From contig JAEUHE010000197.1 of the NCBI GenBank assembly GCA_016793885.1, positions 62,001 through 126,000 of the forward strand: a DNA stretch of 64,000 bases, in the 5' to 3' direction. The position numbers and the translations under genes are program-made. The notes beneath the pieces are model-generated. The model searched no databases and was not told where the DNA came from. It was given only the letters and a program-made list of their open reading frames with translations. Shown here piece by piece: positions 51,201 through 58,377 of the stretch. The stretch is from Verrucomicrobiales bacterium. Its GTDB lineage: Bacteria; Verrucomicrobiota; Verrucomicrobiia; Limisphaerales; UBA11320. Every line of letters starts with the position of its first letter. Position 1 is the first letter of the stretch.

Positions 51201-54200
51201 CCATTCCAAGGACAATGCGGATCAGTGGAACGTGCTCTGGACGGTGCTGTTCAACGATCCGCGCCCTCGGGAGATGTACTTGCGCCGGTTGCGAACCCTG
51301 ATGGACGATCTGCTGCAGCCGCCGGGAACTCCCTCCGCGACCGGCTTTTTTGAGCAAAGGGTTCGGTCTCTTTCCACCAACCTGTCGCGGCCGGGGCCGA
51401 TCCCTGGCAATAGCGATGTTCTGAGCTATTTCCCCACCCGCCGAAACGACCTGTTTTCGCGTTACAATGTAGCTGGAGGCGGGACACCTCAGAACGCGGT
51501 CGTCCCTTTTGAGCAGCCTACTTCCGCAGATATCAGCTTCGGCGAGATCGAGTCCTTTCCCGCCTCTGGCAACCAAGACGAGGAGTATGTGCAATTGGTG
51601 AATCCGAATGGTTTTGCCTTGGATCTGAGCGGATGGAAGGTATCGGGTGGAATCGAATTCGAGTTTCATCCGGGCACGGTGATTGGGCCTTCCGAGACGA
51701 TGTACTTGTCGCCCAACGTGGCGGCATTCCGAGCCCGAACCACTGGGCCGCGGGGCGGTCAGGGCCTGTTTGTTCAAGGCAACTATTCCCGACGCCTTTC
51801 GGCTCGCGGGGAGTCGCTCCAGTTGACCGATCGGTACGGGCGGCTGGTGGCCGAGGCTCAGAGTGCGGTGCGTCCCACTGTGGCGCAGCAGCATTTGCGC
51901 GTGACCGAGATCATGTATCATCCCCCCGCGCCGCCCGTGAACAGCGCCTTCACTCGTGAGGATTTCGAGTACATCGAGCTGACTTACACCGGCTCCAGTC
52001 CGCTAGCCCTCGCGGGATTTCAGTTCACCCGTGGAATCCAATTTGACTTTACCACCAGCTCCATCCCGGTCATCCCGGCTGCTTCCGTGTCGGCGCCTGA
52101 AACCTTGCTCTTGGTCAAGAATCGAGCGGCTTACGAAAGCCGGTACGGCTCGTCGGCGCGCATCGCTGGCCAGTACGAAGGGCTGCTGGATGACAGCAGC
52201 GAGGTGCTTCGACTTGAGGAGGCGACCGGTGAGGTGATCGCTGAGTTCGAGTATCGGGACGAGTGGTATCCAGTGACCGACGGAGCCGGGTTGGCTCTGG
52301 CCGCGAACCCAGCGGCTGGCGGGGCGGTCACTCCGAGCTTGAAGGCCTACTGGATTCCAACTCCGATAGAAACCCACCGCCCGGGCACTGCTCAAGATCC
52401 CGCATCGCCGGTGATACCGGCCGTCTTCGTCAACGAGTTGCTCGCCAATCCCGGATCTGCGGGAGTCGATCGGGTCGAGCTGTACTCGCCCCAAGGGGCA
52501 GACATCAGCGGTTGGTTCCTGACCGACGACCTCCAAGATCCTAAAAAGTACCGAGTGCCGAACAATACCGTAATCCCTCCGGGCGGTTTCTGGACTGCGG
52601 TCGAGGATCAGTTTAACGCGGGGCCGAACCGGTTCTCCTTCAGCTCCGCAGGGGAGGAAGTGTATCTCGTAGCGGCCAACCTTGCGGGCGCCGTGCTCCC
52701 GTGGGCGCACGGATACGATTTCGGCGCCTCGGCGCCAGGAGTATCCTTCGGACGATTTCTAGCCTCAACCGGTGATGATTCCTTTGTTGCGCAATCGACA
52801 ACCTCGTTCGGGCAGGCGAATGCCGGCCCACAGGTGGGACCTGTCGTTGTGAGCGAGGTGATGTTCCATCCGGTTGATTTGGCGGGGGGGCTGGACAACG
52901 GCGTTGATGAGTTCGTTGAGCTGAGCAACCTGTCGTCCTCGGCTGTCGCGCTGTTTGATCCTGCGGCCGCGACCAATCGTTGGGAGATCACGGGCGACAT
53001 CCGTTTTACCTTCCCGTTGAACACCTCGCTCGCCGCCGGCAAGCGTCTCCTGCTGGTTAACTTTGATCCGCTGGTTTCCGTCTCGGTCGCCACCAGCTTT
53101 CGGCAGCGGTTTCAAGTGCCTGCGGACGTTCCGCTCTATGGCCCATATGGTGGCCGGCTCGATAATTCGGCGGGCCGGATTTCTCTGCGCAAGCCCGGGC
53201 AGGCGGCGACGAACGGAGTTCCGATGATTCTGGTCGATCGGGTGGATTATCAAGATGGGGGTGTTTGGCCTGCTGGGGCCGACGGAACCGGCGCCTCCCT
53301 TCAGCGGCTGGTGGAATCGGCGTTCGGGGATGACGCGTCGAACTGGATCGTGGCGGCCGCAACCGCCGGACAACCCTTGGGGAGCGGGACGCGGCCCGAG
53401 ATCAGCCAGTTTTCCGCGCCTTTGATCACCGCGGCTGCTGGAACGGAGGTTCGGCTGGATGTGGTTTCTTCGGGGGAAGGGCCGCTTTCATACCGCTGGC
53501 GATTCCAGGGGCAGCCGCTGGCGGGTGCCACGAATGCTAGCCTGCAGCTCACCAACCTGCAGGCCCATCGGGCTGGGATATACGACGTCGTGGTCTACAA
53601 TCGAAACGGGTCGCGTGTGAGCCCCGCCTCCGAAGTGGTGGTCGAGAATCGCGTGCGGATCCTGCTTTCCCCGCAGACAGTCAACACCGGACCAGGGACC
53701 AATGTTGTGTTTCGGGTGGCTGCGCTGGGGACGGGTGGCTTGCGCTATCGATGGCTGAAGGATGGCGTTGAGTTGCCGGGCAATGATTCTCCATCGCTGC
53801 TGCTTCCCGCGGTTCAAATGGCCGATGCGGGCAGCTATTCGGCTCGAGTTTCTGACGCCTCCGGCACGGTGGTGGACAGCTCGGCCGCGTTGCTCCGAGT
53901 TCTGTTAAAGCCCGTGGTTGTTTCTGCTCCCCAGAGCGTGACAGCGGTGGTGGGTGAGAACGTGACCTTGACCGCGGGTGCCAGCGGACAACCGCTGCCG
54001 CTGGTGTATCGCTGGCGGCGAGGCACCAGTGTATTCCTGACCACGACGAACAATGCGAACCAGGCATCGATTGTCTTGACCAATGTTCAACTCAGTCAGG
54101 CTGGTCGATACTCCGTCATCGTTACGAATTTGGCAGGTGCCTCCACAGCGAGCGCAGAGGCTGTGCTGACCGTGCTTCCGGACACGGATGCCGATGGGCT

Positions 54201-54834
54201 TCCGAACGACTGGGAAACCGCCTACGGGTTCGCCCCCGGCGGACCCAATGAGTCACTGGAGGATACCGATCAAGACGGGATGAACAATCGCAGTGAGTGG
54301 CTGGCTGGCACCCATCCGCGGAACGCCTCAAGCGTGCTGCGCCTCCGTCTCGAGCCCTTGGCCAACGGTGGTCAGCAGCTCCGGTTTACGGCAGCTTCCA
54401 ATCACTCCTACACCCTGCGCATGCGCGGGGACCTATCGTCCGCCTCTTGGAATACCATCTCGAATGTGGTGGCGGGAACGGCGGACCGCGATCTCGCGAT
54501 GGTGGACACCTATCCGGGGGCGTTGACCCGGTATTATCAAGTCGTCACTCCGTCACTCCCGGACACTCGCCTCGCTGGCCCGACTCTTGTGCAGGCGCCC
54601 GCCGATCTGCGTGTTGCACCTGGGAGCTCGTCGGGATTCAGCGTGCTCGCAACCGGGCAGGGCGTACTGCGGTATCAATGGTACTTTGAGAACAGCCTGA
54701 TCCCAGGCGCTACTGGGTCGACGTTCCCCTTGAATGCGATTCAGCCGGCCGCTGCGGGCGTTTATCGAGTGACCGTGAGCGACCAGTTGGGAACGAAGAG
54801 TGCCAGTGCGCGGCTGGAAGTGGCGGCGCCTTGA
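48265..54834 (+). CDS. Giant secreted CotH-kinase / lamin-tail / LamG / Ig-like protein, paralogue
   Basis: 2189 aa. Signal peptide (1-20, LLFCSVWCPVVTSA). Approximate modules: lamin-tail 22-125 (LVISEFMASNQTGLKDEDGE, close to the LIISEFLASN of the paralogue); a SWTSGTAAFGYDTG segment near 190; LamG 215-435; YDDGFVAYLNG domain 450-570; FN3-like 590-700; CotH 705-1040; lamin-tail domains starting near 1089, 1211, 1387 and 1525; Ig-like domains near 1710, 1794 and 1880; TSP3-like DTDADGLPNDWETAYGF about 1971-2015; and an extra C-terminal Ig-like domain from about 2109. CotH retains DADDVRKNFYVYRDSNGTKE and PWDKDWSFG. Shares architecture with the 40765 gene, so an old tandem duplication with efp lying between is likely. 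Function unknown; probably surface-exposed or released. Confidence 0.92.
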   Translation: MRCALAVLLFCSVWCPVVTSADPLVISEFMASNQTGLKDEDGEFSDWIELQNITTNAVNTAGWSLSDSAGNLRKWLLPATNIPPRGFLVVFASSKNRALPGRPLHTNFKLDAGAPGEFLGLVKPDGLTVASQYSPAYPAQFPDVSYGLAPSVITLPLIPAGATAKVRVPANEAEGLAWTTRGFDDASWTSGTAAFGYDTGVPDSAEDSAASFVLASDPLAFFRLNESAGSSARNDGNLGAAANGLYSGTAAPGAAGPRGPSFSGFEASNMAFRPGSAGNLRIPANPAFNFGTGPFTVEMWFLTTNPTPRGDLFTYKGAGGDFGIQLSAQAARRISVFHNTYLGNGGTVATNQWQHLVVTRDSSRALRGFLNGVRIINATHNGDLSFGTDLIFGSNHSGDPGSPTTTFNGLMDEIAIYGRAFSTNEVLAHYQGAQTFVPVSFASQITTDLRSQLFGVNASAYFRFPFTAADVGGIDRLKLRVRYDDGFVAYLNGVEVASANAPISNIWNSAATDRHADSLALQLEEFDLNSVRGLLVEGVNVLAIQGLNVAADNSDFFLQPQLEATEIGDLSQQARYFPVPSPGAANSSAAAELGPVISSPSHRPLQPRNEEDLVVTARISPVGTALGPILLSYRVMYGVTNTLPMLDDGLHGDGAAGDGVFGATIPAAASTNGQMVRWFISASDLAGRASRWPLFDDPTGSPEYLGTVVFNTGITSTIPTWEWFTPNETGSRSRNGARGSLFYQGRFYDNVFIRERGGATTLGSQKFDFNRGDEFQLDESYGGIREANLNSNGSDPSFIRPLLAFETFRRVGVPACLSFNVLMRVNNKQDRVAVWVEQVDQRFLERNGLDPEGALYKMVQRGSLDPVFNDSTDGVEKKTRQNESNADLQALVTGIRLNKTADERALYIFDNLNLPAMVNFLAVRSLIMDADDVRKNFYVYRDSNGTKEWSIFPWDKDWSFGVEGDGGQHLHHPFFGDRAHSKDNADQWNVLWTVLFNDPRPREMYLRRLRTLMDDLLQPPGTPSATGFFEQRVRSLSTNLSRPGPIPGNSDVLSYFPTRRNDLFSRYNVAGGGTPQNAVVPFEQPTSADISFGEIESFPASGNQDEEYVQLVNPNGFALDLSGWKVSGGIEFEFHPGTVIGPSETMYLSPNVAAFRARTTGPRGGQGLFVQGNYSRRLSARGESLQLTDRYGRLVAEAQSAVRPTVAQQHLRVTEIMYHPPAPPVNSAFTREDFEYIELTYTGSSPLALAGFQFTRGIQFDFTTSSIPVIPAASVSAPETLLLVKNRAAYESRYGSSARIAGQYEGLLDDSSEVLRLEEATGEVIAEFEYRDEWYPVTDGAGLALAANPAAGGAVTPSLKAYWIPTPIETHRPGTAQDPASPVIPAVFVNELLANPGSAGVDRVELYSPQGADISGWFLTDDLQDPKKYRVPNNTVIPPGGFWTAVEDQFNAGPNRFSFSSAGEEVYLVAANLAGAVLPWAHGYDFGASAPGVSFGRFLASTGDDSFVAQSTTSFGQANAGPQVGPVVVSEVMFHPVDLAGGLDNGVDEFVELSNLSSSAVALFDPAAATNRWEITGDIRFTFPLNTSLAAGKRLLLVNFDPLVSVSVATSFRQRFQVPADVPLYGPYGGRLDNSAGRISLRKPGQAATNGVPMILVDRVDYQDGGVWPAGADGTGASLQRLVESAFGDDASNWIVAAATAGQPLGSGTRPEISQFSAPLITAAAGTEVRLDVVSSGEGPLSYRWRFQGQPLAGATNASLQLTNLQAHRAGIYDVVVYNRNGSRVSPASEVVVENRVRILLSPQTVNTGPGTNVVFRVAALGTGGLRYRWLKDGVELPGNDSPSLLLPAVQMADAGSYSARVSDASGTVVDSSAALLRVLLKPVVVSAPQSVTAVVGENVTLTAGASGQPLPLVYRWRRGTSVFLTTTNNANQASIVLTNVQLSQAGRYSVIVTNLAGASTASAEAVLTVLPDTDADGLPNDWETAYGFAPGGPNESLEDTDQDGMNNRSEWLAGTHPRNASSVLRLRLEPLANGGQQLRFTAASNHSYTLRMRGDLSSASWNTISNVVAGTADRDLAMVDTYPGALTRYYQVVTPSLPDTRLAGPTLVQAPADLRVAPGSSSGFSVLATGQGVLRYQWYFENSLIPGATGSTFPLNAIQPAAAGVYRVTVSDQLGTKSASARLEVAAP

Positions 54835-55243
54835 GCCCAATCCATGCAGTAGGGCGGCCTGCGGTTGCGCAGCAGGTTTGTGCGAAAACCGAGGCGTGAG
54901 GAGCGAGCGTATTGAGCGAAATACGTAAGCGACGAACAACGAAGGATTTCGCAAAAAGATCAAGCAAACGCGTGCTGAACGACTGCATGGATTGGGCCTG
55001 AGCCCGTGTAGGAGCCGACCTGAGAAGGCTTATTCCGGTCGGTTCAGACGGGGAAGAGAACTGGTCTTGATTTTTCCTCTCTTTTGGCTCGGCCGGGTAA
55101 TCTTCGGCTCATGACCTTGGTGAGCTTCGTGCCTTTGTGAGAGACATTCGAGCCCACTGCGCTCGTGGCCGGGGAATCGTCCGAGGGCGGACGACCCTAC
55201 AATGTAGTGTGGGCCGTGTCGGCCCATCAGAGGCACCTGGCAC
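54835..55243. other. Intergenic region with inverted-repeat element
   Basis: No protein gene. It carries the nested inverted repeat at 54877-54957 and, near 55208-55226, a 7-bp hairpin TGGGCCG/CGGCCCA just past the epimerase stop that could help end that minus-strand transcript. Confidence 0.45.
54877..54957. repeat. Nested inverted-repeat element
   Basis: Outer arms TTTGTGCGAAAACC (54877-54890) and GGATTTCGCAAAAA (54944-54957) pair with two mismatches; a central hairpin CGTATT-GAGCGA-AATACG sits at 54908-54925. Size and layout suit a REP/MITE-like repeat, but copies elsewhere cannot be checked here. Confidence 0.45.
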
Positions 55244-56194
55244 CTACGCGCGCTTCCGAAACCACTCGACGAATCGAGAGATGCCGGCTTCGATCTTCAC
55301 CTGCGGATTGTAACCCAACTGGGAACGCGCTTTGTCGATGTTGGCATACGTAATGGGCACGTCGCCAGGCTGGGCGCCGTGACGGTCGATGATGGCCTTC
55401 CGACCCAGTGCTTGCTCCAGAAGTTCAATCAGCCGACTCAGCGTGACTGTTTGGGACTCGCCGAGGTTAAATACATCGTAGCCGAAACGATGCTGGGTGG
55501 CGGCCATGATGCCATCCACTGTATCGTCGACGTACGTATAGTCGCGCGCGCTCGAGCCGTCGCCGAAGACAGGGATCGGTTTCCCTTGGGAGATGAGTTG
55601 CGCGAACTTGTGGATGGCGAGGTCGGGACGCTGGCGAGGTCCGTAGACGGTGAAAAAGCGGAGCATGATGATATCCAGACCGTAAACATGATGGTACACA
55701 TGCCCCAGCGCTTCGCAGGCTAGTTTGCTAGCCGCGTAGGGGGAGATCGGAGTGGTGATCGGGTCGGCCTCGCTGAAGGGGACCTTGGAGTTGATGCCGT
55801 AAACCGAGGAGGATGACGCGATGGTGACCTTGGGTACCTGGCTCAGCCGCGCGGCCTCCAAAATGTTGACGGTGCCCTCGACGTTTACTCGTTGATACAA
55901 GGCTGGTTCTTGCAGGCTGGGGCGAACGCCCGCCCGCGCTGCGAGGTGGATCACTTGGTCGAAGCGGGTACCCGCGAACACGGCGTCGACCTTGGCGCGG
56001 TCCGCCAAATCGCCTTCGATGAACTGGATGGAACCGCCGGAGGCAGTGATTTCCTCGAGATTTCGGCGCTTGATCGCGGGGGAGTAGAACGAGTTGAGAT
56101 CATCCAGGATAGACACATGATGTCCGGCCCGAAGCAGGCGTTCACAAACGTGGGAGCCGATAAAACCTGCTCCTCCGGTTACCAGGAAGTTCAT
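55244..56194 (-). CDS. NAD-dependent epimerase, UDP-glucuronate 4-epimerase-like
   Basis: 316 aa extended short-chain dehydrogenase. Nucleotide-binding TGGAGFIGSHVCERLL (6-21); SSSVYGINSKVPFSE holds the catalytic Ser region and SPYAASK the Tyr-x-x-x-Lys pair. RFFTVYGPRQRPDLAIHKF and FGDGSSARDYTYVDD are typical of UDP-glucuronate to UDP-galacturonate epimerases, supplying precursors for surface polysaccharide. Related UDP-glucose 4-epimerases cannot be fully excluded. It stands alone, divergent from nusA across an 812-nt gap, with no other polysaccharide genes nearby. Confidence 0.88.
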   Translation of the reverse strand: MNFLVTGGAGFIGSHVCERLLRAGHHVSILDDLNSFYSPAIKRRNLEEITASGGSIQFIEGDLADRAKVDAVFAGTRFDQVIHLAARAGVRPSLQEPALYQRVNVEGTVNILEAARLSQVPKVTIASSSSVYGINSKVPFSEADPITTPISPYAASKLACEALGHVYHHVYGLDIIMLRFFTVYGPRQRPDLAIHKFAQLISQGKPIPVFGDGSSARDYTYVDDTVDGIMAATQHRFGYDVFNLGESQTVTLSRLIELLEQALGRKAIIDRHGAQPGDVPITYANIDKARSQLGYNPQVKIEAGISRFVEWFRKRA

Positions 56195-57006
56195 GGCGAA
56201 AGTCTACGGACTTTCAGCTGTATCGATCAACACTCCAGAATCGAAATTGGCCGGCGCTGGATATTGGCAAGTCTGCAGGAGGCGGGACCTAAAGTGGCCA
56301 TTAGAAAAGCCAAGCTTGCGCCACTTTCTCAAAAATAATCCCAAGCAAGCTCAGCTGAAGTTTCGGTATGGCCAGCGCCGGCCACTGGTTTTCGATTCGT
56401 TACCTTCCGAACGTTTATAGAGACAGAGCTCGGATCGATTCGTTGCGATCTTTTTTCTCCATTCCACCGAGTGCTGCACTTCGGCCACCTGATCCCCGCA
56501 GGGAGTCCTGCTCAATTGGATAAACTAATGACAGGTCTAGTTCTGCTTACATGGCGTTGGGACTCTTCGCCAGGAAGCGGCCGAGGTGGGTGCTTTCCTT
56601 TGGCTCTCAGCCGTTCTAACCGACCGCCCAGCTCGTGGGCATCTCTTTGAGTTTGCGTATTGGGCAAAGACGACGATGGAGTTCTGGTTCGTGAAGGCTC
56701 GGGGTTCTTTAATCTATTGTATCCAATGGGTTATGAATCTAACAATGTCAGTGGTGCGACTTGACCAGAGGTTGTTCGAGGCCGAGCGGGGCATCCGGAT
56801 GAGGTGGGGGCGAGCAGATTCTTGGATTTAGACAAGACTGGCACCATCCCCTTCCGAGGCCGCCCGGAATTGCGGCTTGACCTTCCTTGATCGGACTCCT
56901 AATCTACGTCAACTATAGGTTAGATTGCTGGCTTGGCCAGCGCGTCGAAGTCGGAGAGCAATCTACCGACTTTTTTGTTCCCCGGGTGGGGACACGGACT
57001 CTGTCT
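56195..57006. other. Long intergenic region upstream of nusA
   Basis: 812 nt without a convincing gene between divergent epimerase and nusA. Small frames (for example 56586-56831) lack any family resemblance. rimP, which often precedes nusA, is not here. A candidate promoter lies at 56717-56745. Confidence 0.5.
56717..56745 (+). promoter_or_regulatory. Candidate nusA-operon promoter
   Basis: TTGTAT (56717-56722), 17-nt spacer, TAACAA (56740-56745). It would give a leader of about 255 nt before nusA. Support is motif match and position only. Confidence 0.25.
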
Positions 57007-58296
57007 ATGAATGCCGACCTGTTAGCTGTGCTGGAATTTTGGGAGCGGGAGAAGGGAATCAACCGCGACACGTTGCTTGCCGCGGTTCAAGAGTCGTTGC
57101 TTGCGGCGGCCAAGAAAGCCGTGGGTCCGGCTCGGGAGCTTCGTGTCCAGATCGATCCCAAGAGCGGCGATATCAAGGCTTTTGCTAAGATGATCGTCGC
57201 CGAGAAGGTGATCTCGAAGCACGACCAAATGTCCGTGTTCGATGCCCGTCGTGTTAAGTCCGATGCCGTTGTCGGTGATGAGGTGGAGATCGAAGTGACT
57301 CCGGCTGGGTTTGGTCGGATCGCCTCCCAATATGCGAAGCAGTCGCTCATGCAGCATATTCGACGGGCGGAGAAGCAGTTGATTTTTAATGAGTTTAAGG
57401 ATCGGGTCGGCGATATTGTAAGCGGCGTGGTGCGTCGTTTCGAGCGTTCCGATGTCACGATCGACCTTGGCAAGTACGAGGCGCTGTTACCCAATCGCGA
57501 GCGGGTCCCGACCGAGGAATATCAGGTAGGCGAGCGGATTCGCTGCTACGTGAAGGCGGTGGACAATGGACCCCATGGTCCGGAGATCATTCTGTCGCGG
57601 GCAGATCCTCTGTTCGTTCAAAAGTTGTTTCAGGTGGAAGTTTCGGAGATCCACGATGGCACCATCGAGATCAAGTCGATTGCCCGCGAGCCCGGCTTCC
57701 GCACGAAGATTGCCGTCTACACTCGCGACGAGAAGGTGGATCCTGTGGGGGCCTGCGTTGGATTGCGCGGGCAGCGCGTGAAGAACATTGTTCGCGAGTT
57801 GAACAATGAGAAGGTGGACATCATTCGGTGGTCCTCGAATATTCGGGACTTTGTCACCAATGCGTTGGCGCCGGCGAAGATTAAGAGTTTTGACATGGAT
57901 GAGGGTCGTCGGCGTATCAAGCTGGTGGTGGGATCGGATCAGCTGTCGCAAGCGATCGGCAAGCGTGGACAAAACGCACGCCTGACTTCCCGTTTGACGG
58001 GTTGGCAGGTGGACATCGAGGCTGAAGAAGCTCCGGTGGTTGCTTTGGACGATAAGTTTCAGGCTCAGTTCACGGAGGCGGTGCGTGTGCTAGCGGCGAT
58101 CCCGGGGATCACCGCTGAGCAAGCGGATGCCTTGGTGCACAACGGCTTGGCTAGTTTGGAAGATTTGCTGCAGGTTGAGGCGGCGGATCTGGCGGAAATT
58201 CCTCAGATCGGAGCTAGTGCTGAGGCGGTTCTGGAATCGGCGCGCCAAGAGGTGGCACGTCGCACATTCAAAGTGGGCGAGACGTCCACTGTATAA
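57007..58296 (+). CDS. nusA: Transcription termination/antitermination protein NusA
   Basis: 429 aa from ATG 57007 (MNADLLAVLEFWEREKGINR); the frame stays open further upstream but that part is not NusA-like. N-terminal polymerase-binding domain (1-125), S1 domain (about 130-200, VGDIVSGVVRRFERSDVTID), two KH domains (about 200-345, VDPVGACVGLRGQRVKNI and SQAIGKRGQNARLTSRLTGW), and one C-terminal helix-hairpin-helix acidic-repeat-like domain (about 360-420), fewer than the two in E. coli. Controls pausing, termination and antitermination. First gene of nusA-infB-rbfA-DHH-truB-ribF. Confidence 0.97.
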   Translation: MNADLLAVLEFWEREKGINRDTLLAAVQESLLAAAKKAVGPARELRVQIDPKSGDIKAFAKMIVAEKVISKHDQMSVFDARRVKSDAVVGDEVEIEVTPAGFGRIASQYAKQSLMQHIRRAEKQLIFNEFKDRVGDIVSGVVRRFERSDVTIDLGKYEALLPNRERVPTEEYQVGERIRCYVKAVDNGPHGPEIILSRADPLFVQKLFQVEVSEIHDGTIEIKSIAREPGFRTKIAVYTRDEKVDPVGACVGLRGQRVKNIVRELNNEKVDIIRWSSNIRDFVTNALAPAKIKSFDMDEGRRRIKLVVGSDQLSQAIGKRGQNARLTSRLTGWQVDIEAEEAPVVALDDKFQAQFTEAVRVLAAIPGITAEQADALVHNGLASLEDLLQVEAADLAEIPQIGASAEAVLESARQEVARRTFKVGETSTV

Positions 58297-58377
58297 ACCA
58301 TGACTTGGGTTCTGCCCATCGTCGCTTCGTTCCGAGCATGAAAGGCTTGGCATTCAACCGAGGCGAATTACTAAATT

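Noticed and set aside
56586-56831. Possible 81-aa gene before nusA
   Set aside because: No family resemblance and no clear ribosome site; overlaps a candidate promoter.
56887-57006. 40-residue N-terminal extension of NusA
   Set aside because: The extension is unlike NusA, whose conserved N-terminus begins at the ATG at 57007.
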